Assembly (NCBI RefSeq): GCF_004153445.1
Contig: NZ_SDQC01000001.1
Span: 248,001 to 312,000 of the forward strand
DNA from: Allopusillimonas soli
GTDB taxonomy: Bacteria > Pseudomonadota > Gammaproteobacteria > Burkholderiales > Burkholderiaceae_B
DNA length: 64,000 nt
Reading direction: 5' to 3'
Shown here: piece after piece, positions 1 through 8,446 of the stretch
Layout of the letters: each line of letters starts with the position of its first letter
Numbering within the stretch: position 1 is the stretch's first letter
Program-made: the position numbers and the translations under genes
The notes under the pieces: model-generated
The model's input: only the letters and a program-made list of their open reading frames with translations
Told to the model about the DNA's origin: nothing
Database searches by the model: none

Positions 1-671
1 GGCGCCGCATGCGCCTCCTGGCTGGCAATGAAACGCGTGCCGATATAGGCAAGGTCAGCGCCCATGGCCTGGGCAGCCAGGATGCCGTTTCCGGTCGAGA
101 TGGCGCCAGACAATATCAGCGGCCCGTCAAAATGCCGGCGCACTTCACCAACCAGCGCAAAGGGAGACATGGTGCCAGCGTGGCCACCCGCACCCGCCGC
201 AACCAGAATCAAGCCGTCAACCCCAGCATCGATGGCCTTGCGCGCATGACGCAGGTTGATGACATCATGGAGCACGATGCCTCCATAGGCATGGACGGCA
301 TCGATCAATTCGGGCACGGGCGCCCTGAGCGAAGTGATCAGGATGGGGACTTCATGCTTGACGCAGGTCTCGGTATCCTGCTGCAGACGCGGATTGGAAC
401 TGTGCACGATAAGATTGACGGCGATCGGTCCCACAACGGCATCGGGATTGGCCTGCCTGTATATGGCAAGATCCTGGCCGATATGCGTGAGCCATTCATC
501 GAAGAGTTCAGGCTGCCGCGCATTGAGGGCGGGCATGGCTCCGACAATACCCGCCTTGCATTGCGCCAGCACCAGTTCCGGATAGCTGACCGTGAACATG
601 GGTGCCGACATTACGGGCAGGGCCAGGTTCTGCAGGACGGCGGGGAGGCGGGGAGCAGCAGACATAAGCAT
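1..671 (-). CDS. Nitronate monooxygenase / 2-nitropropane dioxygenase-like flavoprotein, C-terminus cut by window edge
   Basis: The N-terminal 223 residues of an FMN-dependent TIM-barrel oxidoreductase are visible; the gene continues past the left edge. Features seen are an N-terminal substrate/FMN strand with PVMSAPMF (20-26), a VGAMPALNAR loop (43-52) and the hallmark AAGAGGHAG segment (158-166). H164 there matches the catalytic histidine of the nitronate monooxygenase family. The family oxidises alkyl nitronates or acts as a flavin-dependent reductase of enoyl-type substrates. Start: ATG at 671 has GGAG five bases upstream; a second ATG at 665 is possible. It is the last visible gene of the minus-strand liv/ligase/MaoC series, 81 nt after the MaoC gene. 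In that context an oxidoreductase acting on a CoA-linked or unsaturated intermediate is as likely as true nitronate detoxification. Family call is firm, substrate unknown. Confidence 0.88.
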   Translation of the reverse strand, partial: MLMSAAPRLPAVLQNLALPVMSAPMFTVSYPELVLAQCKAGIVGAMPALNARQPELFDEWLTHIGQDLAIYRQANPDAVVGPIAVNLIVHSSNPRLQQDTETCVKHEVPILITSLRAPVPELIDAVHAYGGIVLHDVINLRHARKAIDAGVDGLILVAAGAGGHAGTMSPFALVGEVRRHFDGPLILSGAISTGNGILAAQAMGADLAYIGTRFIASQEAHAA

Positions 672-752
672 GATATCTCCGGATCGTGGAGGGCCGGCCA
701 AACACCGGCGCGGAGTTTGAATGGGAAATGGAGACGGCAGCGCGGCGACAGC

Positions 753-1220
753 CTAGCTGGCGCGCGCCTGCGCACCTTGCCTGGTCAGCACCAGCACATC
801 GCTTTCGCCCGCCTGCACGACATCGCCGTGCTGGTTCACGAGTTCGAACCGGCGCCCCAGCTTGCCGCTGTTGCCGCTCTTGCCGGGCTCCACGCTGGTG
901 ATTGTAAGGCGCAAATGTATTGTGTCGTTCACGAACAGCGGCGCAAGAAACTGCCAGTTTCGGAAGCCCAGCATCGCGATGACCGAATCGTGGAAAATGC
1001 CCAGCTCATGCAGCATACCCGTGCTGACGGCCATGCCCAGAACGCCATGGACAACACGCTGTCCAAACCGGGTCGTGCGCGCGTAAGCCTCGTTGGCGTG
1101 GATGGGATTCCAGTCCCCCGACAGCATGGAAAAAAAGGTCAGATCTGCTTCGGTGATGGTGCGGCCTCCGCTTTCGAATACCTGATCGGGAGCAAAGTCT
1201 TCAAGATAATACGTGGTCAT
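753..1220 (-). CDS. MaoC-like (R)-specific enoyl-CoA hydratase
   Basis: A 155-residue single hot-dog protein of the MaoC/R-hydratase family, the usual length. The signature SGDWNPIHANEAYA (about 34-47) followed by FGQRVVHGVLGMA (about 52-64) carries the catalytic Asp and His of the hydratase motif D-x4-H. Such enzymes add water to trans-2-enoyl-CoA to give (R)-3-hydroxyacyl-CoA in the cytoplasm. The gene start overlaps the end of the upstream acyl-CoA ligase by 4 nt (ATGA), so the two are probably translationally coupled. The chain ligase then hydratase downstream of an ABC importer suggests hydration of an unsaturated acyl-CoA made from the imported acid. The actual substrate is not evident. 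Confidence 0.9.
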   Translation of the reverse strand: MTTYYLEDFAPDQVFESGGRTITEADLTFFSMLSGDWNPIHANEAYARTTRFGQRVVHGVLGMAVSTGMLHELGIFHDSVIAMLGFRNWQFLAPLFVNDTIHLRLTITSVEPGKSGNSGKLGRRFELVNQHGDVVQAGESDVLVLTRQGAQARAS

Positions 1221-2821
1221 GCCTTTTCCATAATGCGTTCCCGCGCCATGTCGCGTAACTTGGCGCGCTGTATCTTCACGCCATTCGAGCTCTGCGTCGT
1301 GGGAAACCGGTCAACCTGCCAAATGTATGCCGGCACTTTGAAGGCCGCCAACCCGCCGGCAACGCTGCTTTTGAGCCTCTCTTCATCCAATGCGGCGCCA
1401 GGCGCCATGATGACAAAGGCTGCACAGCGCACTTGCGTGCCAACGTCCGCGGCGACAACCTGGGCATCCGCAACCCCAGGCTGCTGTTTGAGTTCGTTTT
1501 CGATTTCAGTGGGATCGACCAGAAAACCTGCCAGACGTATTGCATCGCCATGACGGGTCAAATAGACAAAGCTGCCATCACCGCGCAGGTAACCGACATC
1601 CCCACTGCGGAAGTAGCCCTCTTCGTCTATGGCTTTGCGATTAGCTTCGGGGTTGTCCAGATAGCCGGCAAAATTCGTGTCGGCACGAAACTCAAGCAAA
1701 CCCGTCTGTCCTGACGAGAGAAGCTCCCCTGTTTCCACATCCCGCACACGGATGTGCGCATCGGGATTACACGGCATGCCGCCACCCTTGAGACGCTCCG
1801 TCAAGGGCAGTGAAACCGGACTGAAGGAAAACAGCGCCTGGACCTCGCTGGAGCCATACAGGCCGGCCATCGGAATATGACGGCGCCAGGCTTCCTCGCC
1901 TAATGCCTGCGTGCCGGGATGAAATGCCGCGAAGCAGCATAGGCGCAGGCTGGGGAATGGCCTGTCGCCCGTCGGCGCCGCATCCATGATGCGGCGAAAC
2001 ATTTCATCGCTGCCGAACACATGCGTGATGCGCTGCGCGATCATCTGCTTTACGGCATCGGCGGCATCGAATGTATCCTGCAGCACTACAGGACATCCGC
2101 CAGCAAAGGCGCCAAGTACGCTGTCAAAACCAAACACGCCGCAAAACGGCAAGGTGGCAAGAAGCTTAGCGCCATCGTCCTCCAGCCCGAAGCTGCGCGC
2201 CACATGTTGAGCATGCGTGGTGACACTGTATTGTGTGTGCACGACAAGCTTGGGACCGCTGGTCGTACCCGACGTGGTGAAGATAATATTGCTTGACTGG
2301 GCGCTGCCCGCCACGGACGGCACGGCGCCATCATTCAGCGCATCCAGATCGAAAGCCACCACCGGTTTGTCCAGAAGTCGCTCCGGCAGGGCATCCGCCC
2401 CCTTGCGGACAATAACAATGCGCTCGAGTTGCGCTGCCGCGGCCTCGTCCATGCCTGCCAGGACGGCGAAAAAATCGATCTTGCGAAAATTCAGCTCCAG
2501 CACCAGCATCCGGGCACGCGAATGCTCCAGGATATGTGCCAACTCGTGAGCGCGATAGCGTGTATTGACCGTCACCAGTACAGCGCCCAGATGACTCAGC
2601 GCAAAATACATGGCCAGCCATTCGATGCGATTGACCAGCCAGACCGCCACGCGGTCGCCTTCGCCTATGCCCTGTTCCGCCAGCCAAGCCGCGGTTCCGC
2701 GGCAGAGCCGATCAAACTCCCGGTAAGTGATGCGGTGGTTTCCATCGATGAAGGCGATGGCATCCGGGCGTTTGGCGTGCTGGCGGGCAAGCAGTGCGGG
2801 CACGCTGGCGGGGCGTTGCAT
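1217..2821 (-). CDS. AMP-forming acyl-CoA synthetase (ligase)
   Basis: A 534-residue adenylate-forming enzyme of the ANL superfamily, activating a carboxylic acid with ATP and CoA. The phosphate-binding loop TTSGTTSGPK, the YGSSE adenine motif and the hinge/domain motif YFRSGDVGYL are all present. The C-terminal sub-domain ends with SSNGVKIQRAKLR, where the catalytic lysine of the family lies. Start choice: ATG at 2821 begins one base after the livF stop (TGATATG) with GGAG ten bases upstream. A longer frame opens at 2848 but would overlap livF and has poorer spacing, so the shorter form is reported. It follows the ATP-binding genes of a Liv-type importer and precedes a MaoC hydratase, so it most likely activates the transported acid. 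Substrate class unknown. Confidence 0.88.
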   Translation of the reverse strand: MQRPASVPALLARQHAKRPDAIAFIDGNHRITYREFDRLCRGTAAWLAEQGIGEGDRVAVWLVNRIEWLAMYFALSHLGAVLVTVNTRYRAHELAHILEHSRARMLVLELNFRKIDFFAVLAGMDEAAAAQLERIVIVRKGADALPERLLDKPVVAFDLDALNDGAVPSVAGSAQSSNIIFTTSGTTSGPKLVVHTQYSVTTHAQHVARSFGLEDDGAKLLATLPFCGVFGFDSVLGAFAGGCPVVLQDTFDAADAVKQMIAQRITHVFGSDEMFRRIMDAAPTGDRPFPSLRLCCFAAFHPGTQALGEEAWRRHIPMAGLYGSSEVQALFSFSPVSLPLTERLKGGGMPCNPDAHIRVRDVETGELLSSGQTGLLEFRADTNFAGYLDNPEANRKAIDEEGYFRSGDVGYLRGDGSFVYLTRHGDAIRLAGFLVDPTEIENELKQQPGVADAQVVAADVGTQVRCAAFVIMAPGAALDEERLKSSVAGGLAAFKVPAYIWQVDRFPTTQSSNGVKIQRAKLRDMARERIMEKA

Positions 2822-2822
2822 A

Positions 2823-3536
2823 TCAGTAAAGCTCCATGAGTTTGGCATTGTCGGCCAGATCCTGCGGCAGGGCTTCGCGAATAATGGCCCCCGATTTCAT
2901 GACGATGACCCTATCGGAAATCTTGAGTGCTTCCTTTACATTCTGCTCGACCAGGAGAATGGACATGCCGGTGCGCTGCTGCAGTGTGCGTATGGGCTGC
3001 AGCAGGTCTTGAAACAGCTTCGGCGCCAGTCCTATGGAAGGTTCATCCATCAGCAGGCAGCGCGGCTGACTAAGCAACGCGCGTCCTATGGATACGATCT
3101 GCTGCTGTCCACCAGAGAGCGTGCCGGCTCGTTGCTGATAGAAGGTTTTCAGCGCAGGCAGCACGGACATGACCCATTCAAGCCGCTGCGGTCGCTGTTC
3201 CTTTGGAATACCCGCGGCCCACATGCCCATGCTCATGGTCTCGGCGACGGTCAACCCAGGAAACACGCCTCGTCCCTCCGGCACCAGAGATACGCCCGCC
3301 GCGGTCAGGGCGCGGGGCTGAACCACTGCCAGGTCGCGGCCATCGAGCAGAATGCGCCCTGCCTGCCTCGGCACCAGGCCAAAGAGTGTCTTGAGCAAGG
3401 TCGATTTGCCGGCACCATTGTGGCCGATCAAACACAGCACCTCGCCAGGGCGCAGCGCAAAGTCGAAACCATCCAGTACGGGCCGCCCGCCGTATCCCAC
3501 CACAAGCCCATCGGTCTGCAGCACAGCGGCCGTCAT
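2823..3536 (-). CDS. livF: Branched-chain-amino-acid-type ABC transporter ATPase, LivF-like
   Basis: A 237-residue ABC ATPase of the LivF family. Walker A is GHNGAGKST (about 38-46), the signature is LSGGQQQ and Walker B is CLLMDEP followed by SIGLAPK, the LivF-specific SxGLAP motif. It would pair with LivG as the ATP hydrolysing dimer on the cytoplasmic face of the LivHM channel. Its ATG overlaps the livG stop by 4 nt (ATGA). Liv-type systems import branched-chain amino acids, but in this bacterial group many carry aromatic or dicarboxylic acids. The presence of an acyl-CoA ligase directly downstream favours an organic acid here, which is an inference. Confidence 0.92.
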   Translation of the reverse strand: MTAAVLQTDGLVVGYGGRPVLDGFDFALRPGEVLCLIGHNGAGKSTLLKTLFGLVPRQAGRILLDGRDLAVVQPRALTAAGVSLVPEGRGVFPGLTVAETMSMGMWAAGIPKEQRPQRLEWVMSVLPALKTFYQQRAGTLSGGQQQIVSIGRALLSQPRCLLMDEPSIGLAPKLFQDLLQPIRTLQQRTGMSILLVEQNVKEALKISDRVIVMKSGAIIREALPQDLADNAKLMELY

Positions 3537-4291
3537 GCCTGATCTCCAAAATAAATCGCCGCCAAGTGCGGATCTTTCAGAACCCTGTCCGGATCATCGT
3601 CGGCCAGCAGGGTGCCCTGATCCAGAAAGGCAATACGATCGGACACGCCAATGACAATGTCCAGATTGTGCTCGATGATACATACGGTGACGCCGCCCTC
3701 CACTTCCGCGCGCAGCAACTTGAGGAAACGGTCGTATGAGCTTCGGTCCAGGCCGGATGCAGGCTCGTCCAGCAGCCACATCCGGGCGTCCGAGGCCATG
3801 ATGCGCGCCAGGCTCAGGAACTTGCGCTCGGCATAAGCCAGGTCTATGGCGCGCGAGCGCGCCTTGGACGACAGGCCGGTACGCGCCAGGATGCGCGCCA
3901 CCTTATCCTCACGCTCGCGACGTTTTACGCGTCCGCCCGGTTGCCACAGCCAGGACACTGGCTCCATCACGGTCAGCACGTTCTCCTCCACCGTCATATG
4001 GTCGAACAGGCGCAAATCCTGAAAGGTGCGCGCAATGCCCTGGCGCGCAATCTGCCAGTGCGGCAGCCCCACGATGGATGTGCCGCGCCACAGGATGTCG
4101 CCGCCGGTCGGTTTCAGATGGCCCGTGATCAGATTGAAGAGCGTTGTCTTGCCGGCGCCATTCGGACCGACCAAAGTGGTCACGATGCCGGCACGCATGT
4201 CCAGGCTGACATCGTTAGTCACCTGAAGCCCGCCGAAATTCTTGCGCAGACCGCTGATGCGCAGCAGCACCTCCCTGTCTTCGTAGTTCAT
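3533..4291 (-). CDS. livG: ABC transporter ATPase, LivG-like
   Basis: A 252-residue ABC ATPase. It carries Walker A GPNGAGKTTLFN, the LivG-type segment IARTFQDLRLFDHMTVEENVL, a signature region LAYAERKFLSLARIMA and Walker B WLLDEPASGLD. The signature is unusual: LivG normally reads LSYGQQR, whereas here it is LAYAERK, so the canonical LSGGQ serine/glycine pair is weakly kept. The ORF could be opened upstream at 4453, but the family start is MNYEDREVLL at 4291. That ATG has a strong GGAGGTGGG ribosome site and overlaps the livM stop by ATGA. The longer N-terminus would lie wholly within livM. It partners LivF below LivHM. Confidence 0.9.
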   Translation of the reverse strand: MNYEDREVLLRISGLRKNFGGLQVTNDVSLDMRAGIVTTLVGPNGAGKTTLFNLITGHLKPTGGDILWRGTSIVGLPHWQIARQGIARTFQDLRLFDHMTVEENVLTVMEPVSWLWQPGGRVKRREREDKVARILARTGLSSKARSRAIDLAYAERKFLSLARIMASDARMWLLDEPASGLDRSSYDRFLKLLRAEVEGGVTVCIIEHNLDIVIGVSDRIAFLDQGTLLADDDPDRVLKDPHLAAIYFGDQA

Positions 4292-5172
4292 CCCACCTCC
4301 TTCGCGCGGGATGAACCCACCAGGCCACCAGGGCGGAAGATCATCAGCAACACCATGGCGAGTCCGTATGCAATCTGCTGGATGGCGCCCACTTCCGTGG
4401 ACGGCAGGAAGGACATGTAGCTGAATGCGCTGGGCAGCAGCATAAGTATGCACGTACCCACAATGGGGCCGAGCAGCGTCCCCGTGCCGCCGATAATAAC
4501 CATGGCCATGAGCAGGACCGACGTGTCCAACGTAAAGCTTTCCACGTTGATGAAACCCAGGTAAAAGGCATACAAAGCGCCCGCTATGGCCGCCAGCGCC
4601 GACGAAACAATGACCGACAATGTCTTGATGACGGCCACGTTCTTGCCGAAGGCGTGCGCGGCGGATTCACTGTCGCGTATGGCCTTGAGATTACGGCCGA
4701 AGCTTGACCGCAGCAGAATGTTGGTGATGGCAATGACCAGAACCAGGCAGGCCACCGCGAGCACCGTGAACTGCCTGGGATCGGCCAGCGCATAACCGAA
4801 AATGTCGGCCGGTGGAATGCCTATGATCCCGCCCAGGCCGCCTGTGAACGACTTCCACTCTGCGAAGATGGTCACGCCAAGCACTTGCAGCCCCAGCGAC
4901 GCCGCCACGAAATATTCGCCGCGCACGCGCAGCGCCGGCAGCGCCAGGACAAGAGACAGCAGCCCCGCCGCCGCCATGGCTATCGGCACAGCTATGAATA
5001 GCGACGCCGTATAGTGCAGGGCTATGAATGCCGCCACGTAGGCACCCACGCCAAAGAAGACGGCGTGGGCCATGGAGAAGATCCCCGCATAACCCATGAT
5101 GAAGTTCAGCGTGATGGCAAGTACCGCGTTGATGCTGATCAGGGTGACGAGGTTGAGGATATAGGCGAGCAT
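4288..5172 (-). CDS. livM: ABC transporter permease, LivM-like
   Basis: A 294-residue inner-membrane permease, about eight to nine hydrophobic segments, opening MLAYILNLVTLISINAVLAI. It shows the family motif NFIMGYAGIFSMAHAVFFGVGAY near residues 23-45, the cytoplasmic coupling region RSSFGRNLKAIRDSESAAHAFG, and the GGTGTLLGPIVG loop near the C-terminus. LivM forms the translocation pore with LivH. It lies 11 nt downstream of livH and overlaps livG by 4 nt, so the genes form one tight operon. Nothing is missing compared with family members, and its specificity follows the receptor, not the permease. Confidence 0.92.
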   Translation of the reverse strand: MLAYILNLVTLISINAVLAITLNFIMGYAGIFSMAHAVFFGVGAYVAAFIALHYTASLFIAVPIAMAAAGLLSLVLALPALRVRGEYFVAASLGLQVLGVTIFAEWKSFTGGLGGIIGIPPADIFGYALADPRQFTVLAVACLVLVIAITNILLRSSFGRNLKAIRDSESAAHAFGKNVAVIKTLSVIVSSALAAIAGALYAFYLGFINVESFTLDTSVLLMAMVIIGGTGTLLGPIVGTCILMLLPSAFSYMSFLPSTEVGAIQQIAYGLAMVLLMIFRPGGLVGSSRAKEVG

Positions 5173-5183
5173 GTACCGTTACC

Positions 5184-6056
5184 TCAGGATGCTATGGCGC
5201 GTCCGAAAAAGCCGGACGGGCGGAAAAGAATGAACAGGAAAAGCACGATGAAGGTCACCGCCTCGCTCCACTGCGAACCGAGATACATCAGCGCCAGGTT
5301 TTCGCTCAGTCCGAGAAGCAGGCCGGCGCAGGCAGCCCCTCTCAAGCTGCCGACCCCTCCCACAATGGTTGCCGCCAGGCTGACAAGCACAATATGATGG
5401 CCCACGGCGGGGTTCAGGCCCGAGCTGGCTGCACCCAGCACCGCGGCCGGGACAACCAGCAGCGATCCCAGCGCGAACACCATGGTCGACAACCGTCTCG
5501 GACTCAATCCGTATACGCGAATGAGCTCGGGGTTCTCGGCCAATGCGCGCAGCCCCATGCCCGTGTGCGTGCGCATCAGAAATATCTGCAGCGCCCCAAA
5601 GCACACCAGGGCGCACACAATTGCAATGCCTGAAAGCGGCGACACATACAATCCGGGCATCACCTCGATACTGACCGACAAAGGCGTGCTGACGGATACG
5701 AACCCGCGCCCGAACACCATGCCCACCACGTTCTGCACAACGATGCCCGCACCCAGCGAAGCGACGAACACGGTGAAGAACGAGCCTTCATGGCGCTGGA
5801 TGGGCGCATATACCCAGCGATCAAGCGCCACGCCAAAGGCCACGGCGGCTGCCGCACAGGCCAATAGGGCCACGAACCAATGAACGTGAAGCACCGCGTA
5901 CAGGTTGTAGAACACGTAAGCGGCAATGGTGAAGGTGGCGCCGTGAGCGAAATGAAATACTTTGGTTGAGCCGAAGATCAGCGAAAAGCCCACCGCAATG
6001 AGCGCATACATGGCGCCCGCCTGGACGCCATTGATCAGCAACTGAAGCAGCAACAT
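5184..6056 (-). CDS. livH: ABC transporter permease, LivH-like
   Basis: A 290-residue inner-membrane permease of the LivH family with the conserved N-terminal segment LINGVQAGAMYALIAVGFSLIFGSTKVFHFAHGA (described here by its ends; residues about 7-40). It also has the coupling motif RTHTGMGLRALAENPELIRVYGL and a GGVGSLRGAACAGLLLG loop near the C-terminus. It makes the pore with LivM. It begins ten bases after the receptor gene stops. Length and segments are normal. This is the first permease gene of the importer operon, which continues into livM, livG, livF, the ligase and MaoC. Confidence 0.92.
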   Translation of the reverse strand: MLLLQLLINGVQAGAMYALIAVGFSLIFGSTKVFHFAHGATFTIAAYVFYNLYAVLHVHWFVALLACAAAAVAFGVALDRWVYAPIQRHEGSFFTVFVASLGAGIVVQNVVGMVFGRGFVSVSTPLSVSIEVMPGLYVSPLSGIAIVCALVCFGALQIFLMRTHTGMGLRALAENPELIRVYGLSPRRLSTMVFALGSLLVVPAAVLGAASSGLNPAVGHHIVLVSLAATIVGGVGSLRGAACAGLLLGLSENLALMYLGSQWSEAVTFIVLFLFILFRPSGFFGRAIAS

Positions 6057-6066
6057 AGCGGCGCGG

Positions 6067-7206
6067 TCAGTTCTTTTCCGAGACGGATGTCACTATCTTG
6101 CTGCCCTGACCGTCTCCCACGATCTCATTGATCTGTATGGGGCTAATGACGGTACCCTGCTCGGTAAACGAAATCTTTCCGCCCACCATATCGAAGGTCT
6201 TGCTTTCATTGCGCTGTGCCAGCAGATTCTCGCCCGTGACCGGCTTGCCCTTGGCCTCAAGCTCATGGGCAAGCAGACCGAAAAGACGCGTCGCGTTGTA
6301 ATAGTTGGCCACATACGCCGTGGGCATCTTCTTGTATTTGGCTTGGTAATCCTCGACAAAACGCTTGGTTACCGGATCATTCGATTCCCAGTCCACAGCC
6401 TGGGTGGTGTACAGCACGCCCTTGGCTTCCGGCAGTGTCTGCATCTGCGGGATGGAGAATGCGCTGTAGCTGACCAGTGGCTGCTTGATGCCGTTGTCGC
6501 GGAACTGCTTGACGATCTGGGACTGCTGGGCGCCATAGGACGCGATGTAGACAACATCCGGATTGGCGGCACGCACGCGCGCGGCGATGCCACTGAATTG
6601 CTGCGCCGTGGTCGGGATGGACAGGGATTCAACCAGTTCAGCACCCACCTTGGGCAGTGTGGTGCCCAGGTCCTCATTGATCGCCGCGCCAAGCGGGTCG
6701 TCCACGTATACCAGGACGAAACGCTTGTACTGGCGCTCTTTCACCAGATACGGCACCATGGCGCGCACTTCATCGTTGGCCAGCGGGATCACGTTCCAGA
6801 AATAAGGCCCCAGCTTGGCAAGATCGGGACCCACGCCGCCGCCGTTCACCGCCACCGTCTTGGTGCGCGCCGATATCGTGGAGATCGCCTTGGAAACGCC
6901 GGTGAAAGCCGACAGCACATAGGGCACCCCCTCGACATTCACCAACTTGTTCATGCCGATAACGCCTTGCTGGGGCAGGGCCTGGCTGTCCTCGTACTTG
7001 ATGGACAGCTTGCCTTCCAGCAGCTTGTCCGCATTGATATGATCGACGGCCAGGTTGGCCCCCGCGCCAAAGATGTCGCCATACATGGCATTGGGCCCAC
7101 TCATGGGAAACAGGGCGCCGATGACCTGATCCTTGGCCTGGGCCGTTACGCTCCAAGCCGTCATGGCAAGCAATCCGATGGAAAGTATGCGGGCAACTGG
7201 CTTCAT
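6067..7206 (-). CDS. Liv-type ABC transporter periplasmic substrate-binding protein
   Basis: A 379-residue type I periplasmic binding protein with a Sec signal peptide (MKPVARILSIGLLAMTAWSV, cleavage likely after TAQA at about residue 23). The mature part starts KDQVIGALFPMSGPNAMYG, the first strand and substrate-contact loop of Leu/Ile/Val-binding proteins. Later motifs such as VYIASYGAQQSQIVKQFRD and the VANYYNATRLFGLLAHELEA region fit family two-lobe organisation. A frame opening at 7260 exists, but ATG 7206 has CAGGAG at correct distance and begins the signal peptide. It heads the importer operon; 205 nt of non-coding DNA with a tandem CTAG-containing repeat lie upstream. Ligand unknown: the downstream ligase argues for a carboxylic acid. 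Confidence 0.9.
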   Translation of the reverse strand: MKPVARILSIGLLAMTAWSVTAQAKDQVIGALFPMSGPNAMYGDIFGAGANLAVDHINADKLLEGKLSIKYEDSQALPQQGVIGMNKLVNVEGVPYVLSAFTGVSKAISTISARTKTVAVNGGGVGPDLAKLGPYFWNVIPLANDEVRAMVPYLVKERQYKRFVLVYVDDPLGAAINEDLGTTLPKVGAELVESLSIPTTAQQFSGIAARVRAANPDVVYIASYGAQQSQIVKQFRDNGIKQPLVSYSAFSIPQMQTLPEAKGVLYTTQAVDWESNDPVTKRFVEDYQAKYKKMPTAYVANYYNATRLFGLLAHELEAKGKPVTGENLLAQRNESKTFDMVGGKISFTEQGTVISPIQINEIVGDGQGSKIVTSVSEKN

Positions 7207-7339
7207 TGCAGTCTCCTGGTTATTGGTTTGATACGGCCCAGCCTCGGGCCCAGGTGGCAATTATTATGCGCGAAAGAACGGCGCATGGCTCACCATGGCG
7301 CCGTTCATATTTGTGAAAGTATCGATTCCATACCCTTGA

Positions 7340-7362
7340 ACACTAGGGCAAACACTAGGACA
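7340..7362. repeat. Tandem 12-bp-spaced repeat upstream of the importer operon
   Basis: ACACTAGGGCA at 7340-7350 is followed by ACACTAGGACA at 7352-7362, two near-identical half sites 12 bp apart in the 205-nt stretch upstream of the receptor gene. Thirteen bases of it (ACTAGGGCAAACA) recur at 14172-14184 upstream of the acyl-CoA dehydrogenase operon, in the same orientation and at similar distance from the start codon. A regulator-binding site is plausible; no protein can be assigned. Confidence 0.45.
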
Positions 7363-7411
7363 CGGAATGGACAGCCGGACGCGGGAATGCCCCCGGCCTG
7401 CTCGTTACGGC

Positions 7412-8446
7412 TCACTGTTTCGGCACATTGGCCAGTTTGACGAGCTCAGCCCACTTTTCGCCTTCGGACCGATTGTAGGCAGCGAACTCCTGCGGGGTCG
7501 AGCCAACCGGCTGGGCTCCCAGGCTTGCGTAGGTTTCGATCAGCTTGGGGTCCTGCAGCCCCTGGCGCGCATAGTCAGCCAGTTTTCCGACCACCTCCGG
7601 TGGCGTTCCCGCAGGCGCCCAGATGCCGTACCAGGTGCTGGTGTCGAATGTGGGATAGCCCGACTCGGCCATCGTGGGCACATCCGGAAGCACATCCACC
7701 CGCTTGGGCGTGGTGACCGCAATGGCACGCAATTGACCCGATCGTATAAAGGACATGGCAGACGGCATGGAATCGAACATCAGGTCCAGTTGCCCGCCGG
7801 CCAGATCCGTGAGCGCCGGGGCGCTGCCGCGGTAAGGAATGTGTTGCATCGTAATGCCGGCCAGATGCTTGAACAGCTCTCCCGAGAGATGCTGGGCGGA
7901 TGCCGTTCCGGCAGAGCCGAAATTCAGGCCCTCAGCGCGGGACTTGGCCAGCGCCACCAGGTCCTGTGGAGTTTTGACAGGCGAATCCTTGGGAACGACC
8001 AACACAAGCGGCACGGCGGCCAGTTGTGTCACGGGCACGAAATCCTTGAAGGAATCGTAGCTCATGCGCTTGTAGATATGCGGGTTGATCACATGCAAGG
8101 AGGCATTGGCCAGGATGGTATAGCCGTCGGGGCTGGATCGTGCCACCTGCTCCGCGCCTATCATGCCGCTGGCGCCTGTTTTGTTGTCAACCACCACAGT
8201 CTGGCCGGCAACCTTGGCCATGGCGTTGGCCGCGGCTCGCGAGAGCAGGTCTGTCGGGCCGCCGGGCGGATATGGCACAACCATCTTGATGGGCTTGTCG
8301 GGGAAAACGTTGTCCGCCTGCGCCTGCGCGCCCAGGCCCATCAGCGCCAGAGACAGCAGCGCACCTTGTCCGATGCGACGAAGCATGCCTGCCACCGTGG
8401 GCCTCAGCCCGGCCTGCGGGTTACGCGAAAGTTGGTTCAATGACAT
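7412..8446 (-). CDS. Bug/TctC-family periplasmic solute-binding protein (first)
   Basis: A 344-residue tripartite-tricarboxylate-type receptor. The mature core begins near FPDKPIKMVVPYPPGGPTDLLSR, the carboxylate-binding first loop, followed by the VVDNKTGASGMIGAEQVARSSPDGYT block and the IPYRGSAPALTDLAGGQ segment that define Bug proteins. The N-terminus is long: MSLNQLSRNPQAG precedes a signal peptide MLRRIGQGALLSLALMGL. Start 8446 has GAGGAG nine bases upstream and overlaps the MDR gene stop by one base (TGATG); an internal ATG at 8386 is the alternative. No TctA/TctB membrane genes occur nearby, so it is an orphan receptor. It ends the CaiB-MDR-Bug operon and probably binds that pathway's acid. 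Confidence 0.88.
   Translation of the reverse strand: MSLNQLSRNPQAGLRPTVAGMLRRIGQGALLSLALMGLGAQAQADNVFPDKPIKMVVPYPPGGPTDLLSRAAANAMAKVAGQTVVVDNKTGASGMIGAEQVARSSPDGYTILANASLHVINPHIYKRMSYDSFKDFVPVTQLAAVPLVLVVPKDSPVKTPQDLVALAKSRAEGLNFGSAGTASAQHLSGELFKHLAGITMQHIPYRGSAPALTDLAGGQLDLMFDSMPSAMSFIRSGQLRAIAVTTPKRVDVLPDVPTMAESGYPTFDTSTWYGIWAPAGTPPEVVGKLADYARQGLQDPKLIETYASLGAQPVGSTPQEFAAYNRSEGEKWAELVKLANVPKQ

Noticed and set aside
9-1553. Plus-strand open frame of 514 codons at the left edge
   Set aside because: It is antisense to three well-supported minus-strand genes (nitronate monooxygenase, MaoC, ligase); its residues show no family pattern. High GC gives long open antisense frames.
2822-2848. Upstream start for the first acyl-CoA ligase
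   Set aside because: Would overlap livF by 26 nt with weaker ribosome-site spacing than ATG 2821.
6265-8443. Long plus-strand frames (391 and 358 codons) across the importer receptor and Bug genes
   Set aside because: Both are antisense to genes with clear signal peptides and family motifs, and their translations are His/Arg/Gln-rich without motifs.
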